Shown here: one piece after another, positions 27,263-36,930 of the stretch | Layout: each line of letters begins with the position of its first letter | Position numbering within the stretch: the stretch's first letter is position 1 | Source of the DNA: Pleurocapsa sp. PCC 7327 | GTDB taxonomy: Bacteria; Cyanobacteriota; Cyanobacteriia; Cyanobacteriales; Microcystaceae | Assembly: GCF_000317025.1 (NCBI RefSeq) | Contig: NC_019689.1 | Location: 1,005,501 to 1,069,500 of the forward strand | Direction: 5' to 3' | DNA: 64,000 nucleotides | Notes under the pieces: generated by a model | Databases searched by the model: none | The model's input: the letters and a program-made list of their open reading frames with translations, nothing else | Told to the model about the DNA's origin: nothing | Position numbers and translations under genes: made by a program

Positions 27263-27677
27263 CTAACCTTGCGCTCTCAAAATTCGTTTGAGTTGAGGTA
27301 CATTTAAACCGTCAATCACTCTCATTCTTAACAGAGAATAAGCTGTTGTGCGTCCGGTTTTCTCTAAACTTTCTAAGGTGTTAGCAATTTTCCAAAGAAA
27401 TGCTTCAATTTGGCGATCGCTGGGTCGATCCAATCGTTTTTTGGAACTAATTTTTGCTTGGTTAGAAGATAAATTTTTATAGTACTGAATCTACAAAAAA
27501 CGCCAACCAAGCCAGCGCATTAGAGCCGAAGGATTGCTGATATAAATATCGGGATGAATATATTAATCTAGGATAGATCGGTACATCTGCAAACTTTATA
27601 CTAGGGTTTTCAACATCTAGAACTTTTAATTTTTCAAGCCCGATTTTTTCATTTAATATCGCCCAGTCTTTAAGGAT
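27263..27677 (-). pseudogene. Frameshifted, 5'-truncated gene upstream of the 191-residue protein
   Basis: Two adjoining minus-strand frames encode one continuous-looking protein end. The first (27477-27677) reads DWAILNEKIGLEKLKV, then FADVPIYPRLIYSSRYLYQQ, and ends FFVDSVL. The second (27263 to about 27475) reads YYKNLSSNQAKISSKK, later FLWKIANTLESLEKTGR, and ends LKRILRAQG. The switch occurs at an A5 run, which fits a one-base indel. No start codon lies in front of the first frame. I do not recognise the family. Confidence 0.6.
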
Positions 27678-27712
27678 TTAGCAGTTTTTGGGTTAGGGGC
27701 TTATTTTGGCGG

Positions 27713-27736
27713 CTGGATCTCCTCGCCGTCAGAAAT
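27713..27736. repeat. Hairpin resembling the end of the 182-bp repeat
   Basis: The string ends in CCGTCAGAAAT, as does the end of repeat copy 1, and folds on GGCG/CGCC. It lies right beside the truncated 5' end of the broken gene. Confidence 0.4.
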
Positions 27737-27860
27737 CAAATAGTCTATTCAAAACCAGCGCTAAACTGGGTTAAGAGTCGCGGATTGACTCTTTTTTTGC
27801 TGGCAACCGCTTGAGATTGTGTTAAGGTTATAGACTGAGCCTGTTATAGCAGTGCATCAA

Positions 27861-29057
27861 ATGCTCGATCTCGCCAAACTTGCCGGACAAATTCCTGGAA
27901 TTAGCCAACACTTTAAAAAAGAAGTCGCTGCAAGTCGCCAACGATTGGAACGCGCCCAGGCATTATTACTAGAAACGCAGACAAAACAAGAGGAATTAAT
28001 CGAACTGCACCAAAAATGGCGCGATCGCTTGATTTTCTCCGTCGCCATCCCCGTCGAACCTTTTGACACTCGCATTACCATTACCCCTCCCCCCGACCGT
28101 TACAGCGTCTTTGCTACCGATGGTTCGCAAATAGCCCCCTCTCATCACGAAATCGCCTATTGCTATTTAATCAATGTCGGTCGGGTCATGCTGCACTACG
28201 GGCAAAACTTGCATCCGCTAATCGATAGCATCCCCGAAGTGTACTACAAACCAGAAGACCTTTACGTCTCCAAACAATGGGGAATTCGTACCGAGGAATG
28301 GATGGGATATCGGCGTGCGGTTTTAGAGACGCAAATGCTAGCAGAAATTGCTTGTCGCTGGGTAAAACCGCCGGGGGCGCATTCCGATCCCAACCTCGCT
28401 TTAGTTGACGGGTCTTTGATTTACTGGTTCTTAGACGGGCTGCCCTTGGAGGCGCGCGATCGCATTTTATTACCTATCCTGGAAGCATGGGAACAGTTGC
28501 GAGAAACGAAAATTCCCTTAATGGGCTATCTGAGTGCCTCTCGCAGTACCGAAGCCGTTAACTTTCTGCGCCTGCAAGCTTGTCCTCACGAGAGTCCTAA
28601 CTGCCTCGCCAACTGTACCGATCTCGAAGAAGATCGCACGCCTTGTCAAATCATCGATCCCCTGCGGGATGCGACCCTGTGGGCATATATACTAGAACCC
28701 GGACAGCGAGGTCCCCTGTGGCGCAGTTCCTTGAGAATTCTGGATTTGTATGGCGACTCGCTGAAGGTGTATTTTTGCTATGTCAATGTCGGAACGGAAA
28801 TTGCTCGCATTGAAGTTCCTGCCTGGGTTGCAGAAGACTCGGAACTGTTCGAGCGATCGCTGGGGATTATGCTAGCGCAGGTGAGCAAGGGATATGGCTA
28901 TCCGATTTCCCTAGCAGAGGCACACAATCAGGCAGTGGTTAGAGGCGGCGATCGCGCCCGTTTTTTTGCTTTACTCGAACAACAGATGATTCGGGCGGGA
29001 ATGAAGAATGTAGGAGTCTCTTATAAGGAAACTCGCAAGCGAGGCAGTATTGCGTGA
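27861..29057 (+). CDS. NurA domain-containing nuclease
   Basis: A 398-residue protein with the NurA nuclease fold. The first catalytic-type motif is FATDGSQI, followed by the conserved HHEIAYCYLINVG; a second acidic site is LVDGSL in the middle. In archaea NurA pairs with HerA for 5' end resection of double-strand breaks. Cyanobacteria have a stand-alone homologue, often annotated as a DNA double-strand break repair nuclease. The ATG at 27861 is preferred over the in-frame GTG nine bases earlier, because homologues start MLDL. No HerA gene is nearby. Confidence 0.8.
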   Translation: MLDLAKLAGQIPGISQHFKKEVAASRQRLERAQALLLETQTKQEELIELHQKWRDRLIFSVAIPVEPFDTRITITPPPDRYSVFATDGSQIAPSHHEIAYCYLINVGRVMLHYGQNLHPLIDSIPEVYYKPEDLYVSKQWGIRTEEWMGYRRAVLETQMLAEIACRWVKPPGAHSDPNLALVDGSLIYWFLDGLPLEARDRILLPILEAWEQLRETKIPLMGYLSASRSTEAVNFLRLQACPHESPNCLANCTDLEEDRTPCQIIDPLRDATLWAYILEPGQRGPLWRSSLRILDLYGDSLKVYFCYVNVGTEIARIEVPAWVAEDSELFERSLGIMLAQVSKGYGYPISLAEAHNQAVVRGGDRARFFALLEQQMIRAGMKNVGVSYKETRKRGSIA

Positions 29058-29164
29058 CATCCTTGATTAAGTTAAATTTTCTCGAAAACCTGCCGCTGTT
29101 TGCTACAGTGACATAGGCGTAGTCTTTTTCTACGATTTCCTATTGACGTTTCAACGATACGCTC

Positions 29165-30610
29165 ATGGCATCCATCCGCGAATTACATCAACAATTAGTC
29201 AAAAAAGAACGCTCGGCAACAGAAATTACAACTGAAGTCCTAGAACGCATTGAAGTACTAGAACCCAAATTACACAGTTTTTTGAGAGTTACAGCCGAGC
29301 AAGCCCTAGAAACCGCCAAGAAAGTGGATGCTAAAATTGCGGCAGGAGAAGAAATCGGAATGCTCGAAGGAATTCCTGTCGGCATCAAAGACAACATATG
29401 TACCCAAGGAATTCCCACAACTTGCGCCTCGCGGATCTTAGAGAATTTTATTCCTCCCTATGAGTCTACTGTCACTCAAAAATTAAAAGATGCCGGGGCA
29501 GTTATGGTGGGAAAAACCAATCTCGATGAATTTGCTATGGGAGGTTCCACCGAAAACTCCGCCTATTATAGAACAGCCAACCCGTGGGATCTAGAGCGGG
29601 TTCCAGGGGGATCTTCCGGCGGTTCTGCCGCAGCCGTAGCCGCCGAAGAATGCGTCGTAGCCTTGGGTTCGGATACCGGAGGATCGATTCGTCAACCCGC
29701 TTCTCTGTGCGGGGTCGTAGGATTGAAACCCACTTACGGATTGGTTTCGCGCTTTGGGTTAGTTGCTTTTGCGTCTTCGTTGGATCAAATCGGTCCTTTT
29801 GCTAGAACCGTAGAAGATGCCGCAATTTTACTCGGCGCGATCGCGGGGTACGATCCCAAAGATTCTACTAGCCTCAAGGTAGAAATCCCTAACTATACTC
29901 AATTCCTCAAACCAGACTTGTCTGGCTTAAAAATCGGGGTGATTCAAGAAACTTTTGGAGAAGGATTGGATCCGACTGTTGCAGAGACGGTCAACAACGC
30001 AATAGAACAACTCAAAACACTAGGAGCGGAGATTGTTGAGGTTTCCTGTCCTCGATTCCGCTACGGCGTTTCTGCTTACTATATCATTGCTCCCTCAGAA
30101 GCTTCGGCAAATCTAGCGCGTTACGATGCGGTCAGATATGGCATTCGAGAAAATAGCGATACGCTGCTATCAATGTATACGAAAACCCGCGCTATTGGTT
30201 TTGGGAAAGAAGTTAAGCGACGGATTATGTTGGGAACTTATGCACTCTCTGCGGGATACTACGATGCCTATTATCTGAAAGCGCAAAAAGTTCGCACTCT
30301 GATTAAACAAGACTTTGAGACGGCTTTTGAACGAGTAGACGTGTTAATTTGCCCCACCTCGCCAACGACTGCTTTCAAAGCTGGAGAAAAAACAGAAGAT
30401 CCCCTGAGCATGTATTTATTGGACTTGATGACCATTCCGGTGAATTTGGCAGGTTTGCCGGGAATAAGCGTGCCTTGTGGATTCGACGCACAGGGATTGC
30501 CGATTGGCATGCAGTTAATCGCTAATGTTCTGCGAGAAGATTTGCTCTTTCAAGTTGCCTATGCTTACGAGCAATCCACCGATTGGCACACCAGAAAAAC
30601 ACCACTTTAA
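29165..30610 (+). CDS. gatA: Asp/Glu-tRNA amidotransferase subunit A
   Basis: A 481-residue amidase-signature enzyme, subunit A of the GatCAB complex, which converts Glu-tRNA(Gln) to Gln-tRNA(Gln). It supplies ammonia by hydrolysing glutamine. The catalytic triad matches the family: Lys75 (PVGIKDN), cis-Ser150 (PGGSSGGS) and Ser174 ([10 protein letters not shown]). Length is standard. gatB and gatC are elsewhere, as is usual in cyanobacteria. Essential gene. Confidence 0.97.
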   Translation: MASIRELHQQLVKKERSATEITTEVLERIEVLEPKLHSFLRVTAEQALETAKKVDAKIAAGEEIGMLEGIPVGIKDNICTQGIPTTCASRILENFIPPYESTVTQKLKDAGAVMVGKTNLDEFAMGGSTENSAYYRTANPWDLERVPGGSSGGSAAAVAAEECVVALGSDTGGSIRQPASLCGVVGLKPTYGLVSRFGLVAFASSLDQIGPFARTVEDAAILLGAIAGYDPKDSTSLKVEIPNYTQFLKPDLSGLKIGVIQETFGEGLDPTVAETVNNAIEQLKTLGAEIVEVSCPRFRYGVSAYYIIAPSEASANLARYDAVRYGIRENSDTLLSMYTKTRAIGFGKEVKRRIMLGTYALSAGYYDAYYLKAQKVRTLIKQDFETAFERVDVLICPTSPTTAFKAGEKTEDPLSMYLLDLMTIPVNLAGLPGISVPCGFDAQGLPIGMQLIANVLREDLLFQVAYAYEQSTDWHTRKTPL

Positions 30611-30995
30611 CGGTTATTAGCGATCGATTGTGGATAAAAAGATTGGGGATTAGCTATCATCATTCATGTGATGATGTGATGAAAGGATTTTAGATTTTGG
30701 CTGCCGTTCCGCTGAAAGTGCGAGGTACTCCGCCGTGAGACGGCGCACTTCGTCAATTCCAGCGGCGCGCGGCGACTGCCCCAGACGCAGATTTTGGATG
30801 AATTGTCTCTCTTGTTCTCCAGTCCCCGTCTCCCAGTCCCCCCGTTTTTTTACTGCGATCGCCTAACTTTGCCAAAAACACTACATTTTGTCGTTAAGAT
30901 TACGTAAAGATAGGATCGGAAAAATGGAGGAACTCAAAGCTCGAAGCTTCTGACTCCTGAAAAGAGTAGACTGTTTTTAACCAATTTAGACGAAA
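30611..30995. other. Intergenic region between gatA and the hydrolase gene
   Basis: About 385 bases with no gene. It contains GC-rich repeat-like strings (CCGTGAGACGG and GGCGCGCGGCG near 30735-30775), and the hydrolase promoter must lie in the last 150 bases. Confidence 0.5.
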
Positions 30996-31001
30996 GTGAT
31001 T

Positions 31002-31904
31002 ATGCAGTCGTGGCAAATTGTTCACTCTCCTTGGATGCAACTGTTATTAGGCGTTGTCAGTGTAGGTGCGATCGTCTACTTTCTCTTTTGCATTGCTTTG
31101 ACGCTGTGGCAAAATCGACTCATTTTTTTCCCCTCAGCCATTATCAAAAACTCTCCTGGCGACTTTGGTTTAGCCTTTGAAGAGGTGTGGATGCCCGTGT
31201 TGACTTGGAAGGGAAAGGTAGAACGCCTTCATGGATGGTGGATACCTTCTCTCAACCCTAAAGCAGATGTTCTTCTGTATTTACATGGAAATGGAGGCAA
31301 TATTAGCGCTAATCTCGGACATGCCCGACGCTTTCACCAATTAGGATTTTCCGTACTGCTGATTGACTATCGAGGATACGGTCGCAGCAAAGGTAAATTT
31401 CCTACAGAAGCAGAAGTGTATCGAGACGCTCAAGCGGCTTGGGATTATCTGGTACGGCAGCGGCAAATTAACCCTCGCGACATCTTTATCTACGGACATT
31501 CGTTAGGAGGAGCGATCGCGATCGATTTAGCCGTGCGACGACCTCAAGCAGCTGGTTTAATTGTAGAGAATACCTTTACTTCCATGGGCGAACAGCTTGC
31601 CCGTCAAGGAGTTTTTAAACTTTTTCCTGTCAAATGGCTCCTGAGTCAACGCTTTGACTCCCTGAGCAAACTAAAATTATTGCGGGTGCCGTTACTGCTG
31701 ATTCACGGCGCGAGGGATCGCACCGTTCCTGCTCAAATGGGTCAAAACTTATATGAGGCTGCTAGCGTTCCCAAACAGCTTTTACTCGTTCCCCATGCGG
31801 GACACAATAATGTTGCTGCCGTCAGCGAAGAAGAATATCTTCGCGCCGTAAGCGAGTTTTATCAAGGAGTGCGTCGCACTCAGCTTCAGCTAGCCAAAGG
31901 CTGA
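31002..31904 (+). CDS. Alpha/beta hydrolase (BEM46/ABHD13-like), membrane anchored
   Basis: A 300-residue alpha/beta hydrolase with an N-terminal membrane helix (about 15-35). The oxyanion motif is LYLHGNGGN, the nucleophile elbow is GHSLGG, the acid is in GARDRTVP and the catalytic His is in HAGHNN. Architecture and the LIDYRGYGRSKG motif fit the ABHD13/BEM46 group, whose natural substrates are mostly unknown (acyl-proteins or lipids have been proposed). The ATG at 31002 is chosen over an in-frame GTG two codons earlier. Confidence 0.85.
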   Translation: MQSWQIVHSPWMQLLLGVVSVGAIVYFLFCIALTLWQNRLIFFPSAIIKNSPGDFGLAFEEVWMPVLTWKGKVERLHGWWIPSLNPKADVLLYLHGNGGNISANLGHARRFHQLGFSVLLIDYRGYGRSKGKFPTEAEVYRDAQAAWDYLVRQRQINPRDIFIYGHSLGGAIAIDLAVRRPQAAGLIVENTFTSMGEQLARQGVFKLFPVKWLLSQRFDSLSKLKLLRVPLLLIHGARDRTVPAQMGQNLYEAASVPKQLLLVPHAGHNNVAAVSEEEYLRAVSEFYQGVRRTQLQLAKG

Positions 31905-31938
31905 TTCTAATTCTACATCTAATATCTCCTCTTTGCTT

Positions 31939-31988
31939 AGTTCTCTTGAGAGGACTTTAGCTATTAGTCAGGAACTTCAGTTCCTGGC
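31939..31988. repeat. Multi-hairpin dispersed element, copy 2 (partial)
   Basis: Retains the second and third hairpins of the family (AGTTCTCT/AGAGGACT and AGGAAC/GTTCCT) with the spacer TTTAGCTATTAGTC, close to TTTAGCTATAAGCC of copy 1. Confidence 0.75.
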
Positions 31989-32106
31989 TAACTTTGGGGT
32001 GAGATAACATGATGACATGAAAAAGAAATCGCCCGACAAATGATAGCAGGGACACATATATTACGACATAAATAATGATATATCTATATACCTATAGATA
32101 GAGCTT

Positions 32107-32298
32107 TTACAAGTCGTCGGGCATGACCCATTTAGGAGGCTCCGTTAGTTTTTTCAAACGAGCCGCTTCTGCCATTTCCAGCATTTTGTCCAAAGAAGTC
32201 TCGTTAATAAACTTAGAGGCTTCTGCTGCGTATTCCTTGTTAGGACACCGGTCGCCCAAAATACATCCATTAATGCAATCCTTGGCACAATCAACCAT
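32107..32298 (-). CDS. Small conserved cysteine-containing protein, 63 residues
   Basis: Starts MVDCAKDCINGCILGDRCPN, giving four cysteines in the first 18 residues (C4, C8, C12, C18), then a helical region and a conserved-looking end EPPKWVMPDDL. The cysteine spacing could bind a metal or cluster, but no family of known function comes to mind. I believe similar short proteins occur in other cyanobacteria. It is divergent from the NACHT gene. Confidence 0.6.
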   Translation of the reverse strand: MVDCAKDCINGCILGDRCPNKEYAAEASKFINETSLDKMLEMAEAARLKKLTEPPKWVMPDDL

Positions 32299-32420
32299 TA
32301 TTTCACCTTCGAGACCTACGATACAATTCCATTGTATTTGGGTACATTAAGATTGCAGGTCTTCTCGAATGCAGAGAAAACTGCCATGGCACTTATGCAA
32401 TCGGTTTGAGAAAAGCTTAC

Positions 32421-35400
32421 ATGAAGTCTGAAAAGTGCTTATCAACAAAGGCAAAAGAATCTTTTTCTCGGAAAAAATCCGCAATCGACTGGCATAAAGT
32501 TTGCCGTGTTATGCTCGATCGCTCTCTCCCAACCAATCCTCTAACAACCCAACCCGACGGTTTAGAGCGCGCAGAAGAAGATAACCTTAACATATCACTG
32601 GAATTGGTCGAGCAGCGTCAACACCACGGTAGCCAAATTTTATCAGACCCAGAAGAACTCTCTTATCCTTCCCAGGAAGAACAAATCGCGAGAACTTTTC
32701 CACAAGAACAGTTTTTAACTCGGATTCTGCAACAGAGAAAAAGCCCTAGCCAAGGTTGCCGGATCGCAATCGTCGGCGAGTCCGGCACGGGAAAAACTTT
32801 CTTCCTGCAAAAAATCGCCAGTTGGGTATTGGAGAAAACAGAAGATGTTCCCATTTGGATTACTTCATCGCAGCTTGGGACGAATCTTTTCGATCAATAT
32901 TTGCGACAAAAATGGCTGCCTCAAGCCGCCAATAGTCCGGATCTGCCACCGATAGAATGGCAAGAAGCCTTTGAGGAATTACTCGATAGCGGTCGGGTGT
33001 GGCTGTTAATTGATGGCGTAGACGAACGATTGCTTAGACTATTGACAGTCGCTCAACAAATTCGCAGCTGGACGGATAAGGTACGGATCGTTTTAACCTG
33101 CCGTACCCATATTTGGGAAGACAATAAAAATTTACTCTCTGCATTCGATACCTATCAAACCCTAGAGCTAACCTATCCAGAACAGGTGAGAGAATTTATT
33201 GTCAAATGGTTTAATCCCGACCATTTGGCTAACGATAAAAAAGTACAAGGCGAAGACTTAGGAGAAAAATTATTTCAAGTCCTGAATCGACCCGAAAAAG
33301 TACAGATTCGCCAAATCATTAAGAATCCTTTGCGTTTGGCTTTGTTGTGTCGCCTATGGCAGAGGCAACCGCAAGACTTGCCCGATACGCGATCGCAACT
33401 GTACCAGAAACTCATTCCAGAATTTTATCAGTGGAAAGCCGAAGCGACTCCAACTAATGCAGCTCAGCAGCAAGAGTTAAATGCCGCCTTGGGCAAGCTA
33501 GCCCTGCTGTCGATGCAACAAGCCAAATCCTTTCCTTACAACATTTCTCACCGCCTCGTTGCCGAAACTCTCGGAGAAGATACGCCATTGTTGCGGCTGG
33601 CAATTCGATTGGGGTGGCTGCAATCGGTAGGAGTTTTCACAGAAAATCCACAGGAGAAATACTATGCATTTTTCGATCCGACTTTTCAAGAATATTTTGC
33701 CGCCCGCACAATAGAAGATTGGCACTTCTTTTTAAAAGACAAACTAGAAAAAGAAAACCCCCTAGATTCTCCCCACGATGGCTATCGCATCTTCGATCCC
33801 CATTGGAAACCAACGATTTTATTGTGGCTGGGACGCGAAGATATCGCGAAACAGGCTAAAGAAGACTTTATTAAAGCCTTAATCGAGTTTGACGACGGCT
33901 GCGGTTGTGAAAACTTTTATGGCAAACGAGCCTATTTTCTAGCGACAGCAGGATTGTCAGAGTTTGGCAAATGCAGCCAAGCCGATAAAATTGTCGCGCA
34001 GCTCGTCGAGTGGGGATTTGCAGAACTCGATCGCCAGTCTCGGTTGCCAAGGGCACTAAATCATCCCTTCGCTGCCGCAGCTAGAGCCGCGCTAGCCGCA
34101 ACCGACCCCAGAAAAGCGATCGCGCTGCTGGTAAAATTAATTGAAACGACAGACAACGAGCAAGTTCAAAACCTTGCCTTCAAAAGTTTAGAACAAATAG
34201 GCAAGGACAATGTAGAGGCGATCGCGGCGCTCCAACAAATTCTCGATACGACGAAATTAGTATTCATCCGCTGGCAAGCCGCAGAATGTTTGGGGAAAAT
34301 AGAACCTGGCAATCAAAAAGCGATCGCAACTTTAGCCCAATTGCTCGACCCCAATACTCCCGAAGAGATTCAGCAAATTGCCTTCGATCGCTTAGAAAAA
34401 ATTGGCGCAGGCAACCAAAAAGCGATCGCAACTTTAATTAACTTGCTCCGCACTGCCACCCCCAGCGCGACTCAACGGAGGGCATTTGAGTGTCTGGCTA
34501 TCATCGGTCGCGGCAATCAAACGGCGATCGCGACGTTAGTCCAACTCATTCGCACCAACGAGGATGAAGGAGTACGCCGTCAGGCAGCAGAAACCCTAGA
34601 AAAAATCGATCCGGGCAACCCAACTGCGATCGCCGTTCTCGTTCAACTGTTGCAGTCGGCGCAACAAAGAGAGGTTCGCCAACAAGCCGTCTACAGCTTG
34701 GGAGAAATCGATCCGGGCAATCTTGAGGCAATTGCTGCCCTGGTACAACTGCTCGAAACCTCGGACGATGTTTACATGCGTTGGCTCGCCGTCAGCAGTC
34801 TCGGCAAAATCGCCATCGGCAATCAAGAGGCAATCGACGCGCTCGTCAAAATTATCAAATCGCCACAACAAGGCTTGTTGCATAAAGAAGCCATCGATAG
34901 TCTAGAAAAAATTCACCCCAACCATCCAGTAGCCTTCGCGGCTTTAGTGAGATTGATGCAGTATGCGGATGACGAATCCATCCGTCGAGAAGCCGCAGAA
35001 AGCTTGGGTAAAATCGATCCAGCTAATGCCGAAGCGATCGCCGCTCTGCAAGAGCTGCTCCGCACTAGCTACGACGAATTCACTTGCCGACAAGCCGCCT
35101 ATAGCTTAGGAAAAATCGATCCGGGCAATCTTGAGGCAACTAAAGCGCTAGTTAAATTAATTCAATTGAGTCGAGATAAAGATGTCCGCAGTCTCGCCGC
35201 AGAAAGCCTAGGCGAAATTGGCAGCCACAATCCCGCCGCGATCGCAACGTTAATCCGCTTGATTCAGTCGGCGCGAGATAAAGATACCCTCAGACAAGCG
35301 GCTAAGAGTTTGGCAAAAGTGGGCGCGGGCAATCGAGAGGCGATTTCCGTTTTGCTGGGATTGCTTCAATCTAGCGATGACGAAACCATCCGCGCACATA

Positions 35401-36149
35401 TCGCAGATAGCCTAATTCATCTGCTCCAAGACAGACAGATGATGCTCGTCGTCTCGACCCTCAGAGATGGCTTCCTCTACAAGAGTGCAACGCCCGATCT
35501 GCCTTCCTACAAAGTCATGTGGCATTGCGCCCAGCGATTGCCCTACCCTGAGTTCCATCAAGCCTGGTATTTTCGCCCCCTACCCGTCCAACCAGAAATT
35601 GACGAAGCACCAGAAACTCTAGCGCTAGACTTTGCAGGAGAGATTGCCTCAAGCGACAGGATGCCTCAAGCAGACAGCGCCAACGCGATCGACTTATTCT
35701 CTCGCTTGCAGCAAGCGATTGCTGATGACACCAACTTGGGTAAGCCCATTCATCTCGTTGGCATCGACAGCAGCCAATTTATCGATCCAGACAATCCGCT
35801 CGTGGATATCTACGATCGCATGCTGGCACAAAACTGTCCTAAGTTTGAGTATGGCGTACCGGACACGATGGCAAAACTGAGGCTTTACTGGAACATGCTC
35901 AGGCGCAATTATCCGGACAAGACATTTGTGCTGGTTTTTGACGAAAATCGAACTGAGTCGGAAAGGCAAGGATTTTCTCCGCTCTTTTTAGAGATGCTCA
36001 GCAAATTTGAAGGATCGATTTGCGTCGTCACCGACCAATCGGTTGCTAAGCTCCAACAATTCTCTCCCAACGATCCTCAGTTAGTTCGCGCGATCGCCGA
36101 TTGGATAGCAGCACAAAGCCAAGACAGATGTGCTAATGAGATATCGTAG
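32421..36149 (+). CDS. NACHT NTPase with HEAT repeats and an unassigned C-terminal domain
   Basis: A 1242-residue NLR-like protein (ATG at 32421 preferred to a TTG five codons earlier). An N-terminal helical part (about 20-95) leads into a NACHT module with Walker A GESGTGKT (119-126), Walker B VWLLIDGVDE (about 193-202) and sensor LTCRTHIW. A winged-helix/helical part follows (to about 440, containing FFDPTFQEYFAAR). From about residue 555 to 1005 there are twelve 34-residue HEAT units with the turn SLGKIDPGN. The last 170 residues form a separate alpha/beta-like domain (HLVGIDSSQFIDPDNP, FVLVFDEN) that I cannot assign. Related bacterial NACHT proteins defend against phages, so a sensor (HEAT) and effector (C-terminal) role is plausible but inferred. 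Confidence 0.85.
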   Translation: MKSEKCLSTKAKESFSRKKSAIDWHKVCRVMLDRSLPTNPLTTQPDGLERAEEDNLNISLELVEQRQHHGSQILSDPEELSYPSQEEQIARTFPQEQFLTRILQQRKSPSQGCRIAIVGESGTGKTFFLQKIASWVLEKTEDVPIWITSSQLGTNLFDQYLRQKWLPQAANSPDLPPIEWQEAFEELLDSGRVWLLIDGVDERLLRLLTVAQQIRSWTDKVRIVLTCRTHIWEDNKNLLSAFDTYQTLELTYPEQVREFIVKWFNPDHLANDKKVQGEDLGEKLFQVLNRPEKVQIRQIIKNPLRLALLCRLWQRQPQDLPDTRSQLYQKLIPEFYQWKAEATPTNAAQQQELNAALGKLALLSMQQAKSFPYNISHRLVAETLGEDTPLLRLAIRLGWLQSVGVFTENPQEKYYAFFDPTFQEYFAARTIEDWHFFLKDKLEKENPLDSPHDGYRIFDPHWKPTILLWLGREDIAKQAKEDFIKALIEFDDGCGCENFYGKRAYFLATAGLSEFGKCSQADKIVAQLVEWGFAELDRQSRLPRALNHPFAAAARAALAATDPRKAIALLVKLIETTDNEQVQNLAFKSLEQIGKDNVEAIAALQQILDTTKLVFIRWQAAECLGKIEPGNQKAIATLAQLLDPNTPEEIQQIAFDRLEKIGAGNQKAIATLINLLRTATPSATQRRAFECLAIIGRGNQTAIATLVQLIRTNEDEGVRRQAAETLEKIDPGNPTAIAVLVQLLQSAQQREVRQQAVYSLGEIDPGNLEAIAALVQLLETSDDVYMRWLAVSSLGKIAIGNQEAIDALVKIIKSPQQGLLHKEAIDSLEKIHPNHPVAFAALVRLMQYADDESIRREAAESLGKIDPANAEAIAALQELLRTSYDEFTCRQAAYSLGKIDPGNLEATKALVKLIQLSRDKDVRSLAAESLGEIGSHNPAAIATLIRLIQSARDKDTLRQAAKSLAKVGAGNREAISVLLGLLQSSDDETIRAHIADSLIHLLQDRQMMLVVSTLRDGFLYKSATPDLPSYKVMWHCAQRLPYPEFHQAWYFRPLPVQPEIDEAPETLALDFAGEIASSDRMPQADSANAIDLFSRLQQAIADDTNLGKPIHLVGIDSSQFIDPDNPLVDIYDRMLAQNCPKFEYGVPDTMAKLRLYWNMLRRNYPDKTFVLVFDENRTESERQGFSPLFLEMLSKFEGSICVVTDQSVAKLQQFSPNDPQLVRAIADWIAAQSQDRCANEIS

Positions 36150-36179
36150 AAATAGTTGTCAATTTCGATCTGAAAATCA

Positions 36180-36782
36180 ATGAGTGCTTGGCGCGATCGC
36201 CTCAATAAACTATCGGGGAAAACTCGCTATGTCGTCTGTCGAATCTTCATCCATCTAGCAGGCGACGAAGTCGCTCCTTTGCTGGGAGTTCTCAATAGCA
36301 AAGCAAGGGACGCGATCGAATCGGAGGGAGATTTAGAGGTTTTGGGAGAAGGACTGGTAGATATTTGTCAAACCCTTCTCCAAATGAATCTCTACTGGCG
36401 ATCGGCTGCTAACGAAGGCGATGTCTTCTGGGACGAAGGAGAAGCTGGCGATTACGTCACCGAGTTATTTACCGATTCTGCTCAGCGGTATCTAAGCGAA
36501 ACAGATTTCGAGGTAGCGTCGGAGGATGACGAACTCTTGTCCTTACCCGCCACTCGCAATTTAGTTGTTATGCTAACGATAGCCGCTGAAGGCGAAGTTC
36601 CCGCACTAGAGACTAACTTAGCAGACCGAGAGGCACTCGAAGAGGGTCTAAAAGCATTAATCGACCTTCACTATCAAAACAAATTGCGCGCCATCCAAGT
36701 TCATTTCTCTCCAGCACAGTTAGGAGACGAACTCACTGACGAGCAACTGTTGCTCAATTTTCCCGAACTCGTTCCTCTGTAA
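36180..36782 (+). CDS. DUF1517-like conserved cyanobacterial protein
   Basis: A 200-residue acidic soluble protein. The C-terminal pattern, LVVMLTIAAEG followed by LRAIQVHFSPAQLGDELTDEQ and LLNFPELVPL, resembles the DUF1517 family. The N-terminal half (LAGDEVAPLLGVLN, NEGDVFWDEGEAGDYV) is well conserved in cyanobacterial homologues as I remember them. Function is not known. It starts 30 bases after the NACHT gene on the same strand and could be cotranscribed, but it looks like a core gene that was there before. Confidence 0.65.
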   Translation: MSAWRDRLNKLSGKTRYVVCRIFIHLAGDEVAPLLGVLNSKARDAIESEGDLEVLGEGLVDICQTLLQMNLYWRSAANEGDVFWDEGEAGDYVTELFTDSAQRYLSETDFEVASEDDELLSLPATRNLVVMLTIAAEGEVPALETNLADREALEEGLKALIDLHYQNKLRAIQVHFSPAQLGDELTDEQLLLNFPELVPL

Positions 36783-36792
36783 CGGCGATTCG

Positions 36793-36858
36793 GTAGGGGC
36801 GGGTTTAGTTGTAAAAATAACCGCTTGTTACATAGCCACAACCCAAATCCGCCCCTAC
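36793..36858. repeat. Short inverted-repeat element (GTAGGGGCGG type)
   Basis: GTAGGGGCGGGTTT at 36793-36806 pairs with AAATCCGCCCCTAC at 36845-36858 (13 of 14), with an inner GTTGT/ACAAC pair. This is a typical small non-coding repeat of cyanobacterial genomes. A related palindrome lies at 37814-37841. Confidence 0.75.
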
Positions 36859-36930
36859 AGTTATTAATGACCAGTAAAAATCCTTGAATCTAACCCTGAA
36901 AAATTAGACCTTCAAAACAACCATTTATTT

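Noticed and set aside
34080-35440. Regular DNA repeats that could suggest a CRISPR-like or satellite array
   Set aside because: The repeats are about 102 bases long, in frame, and encode HEAT units of the NACHT protein.
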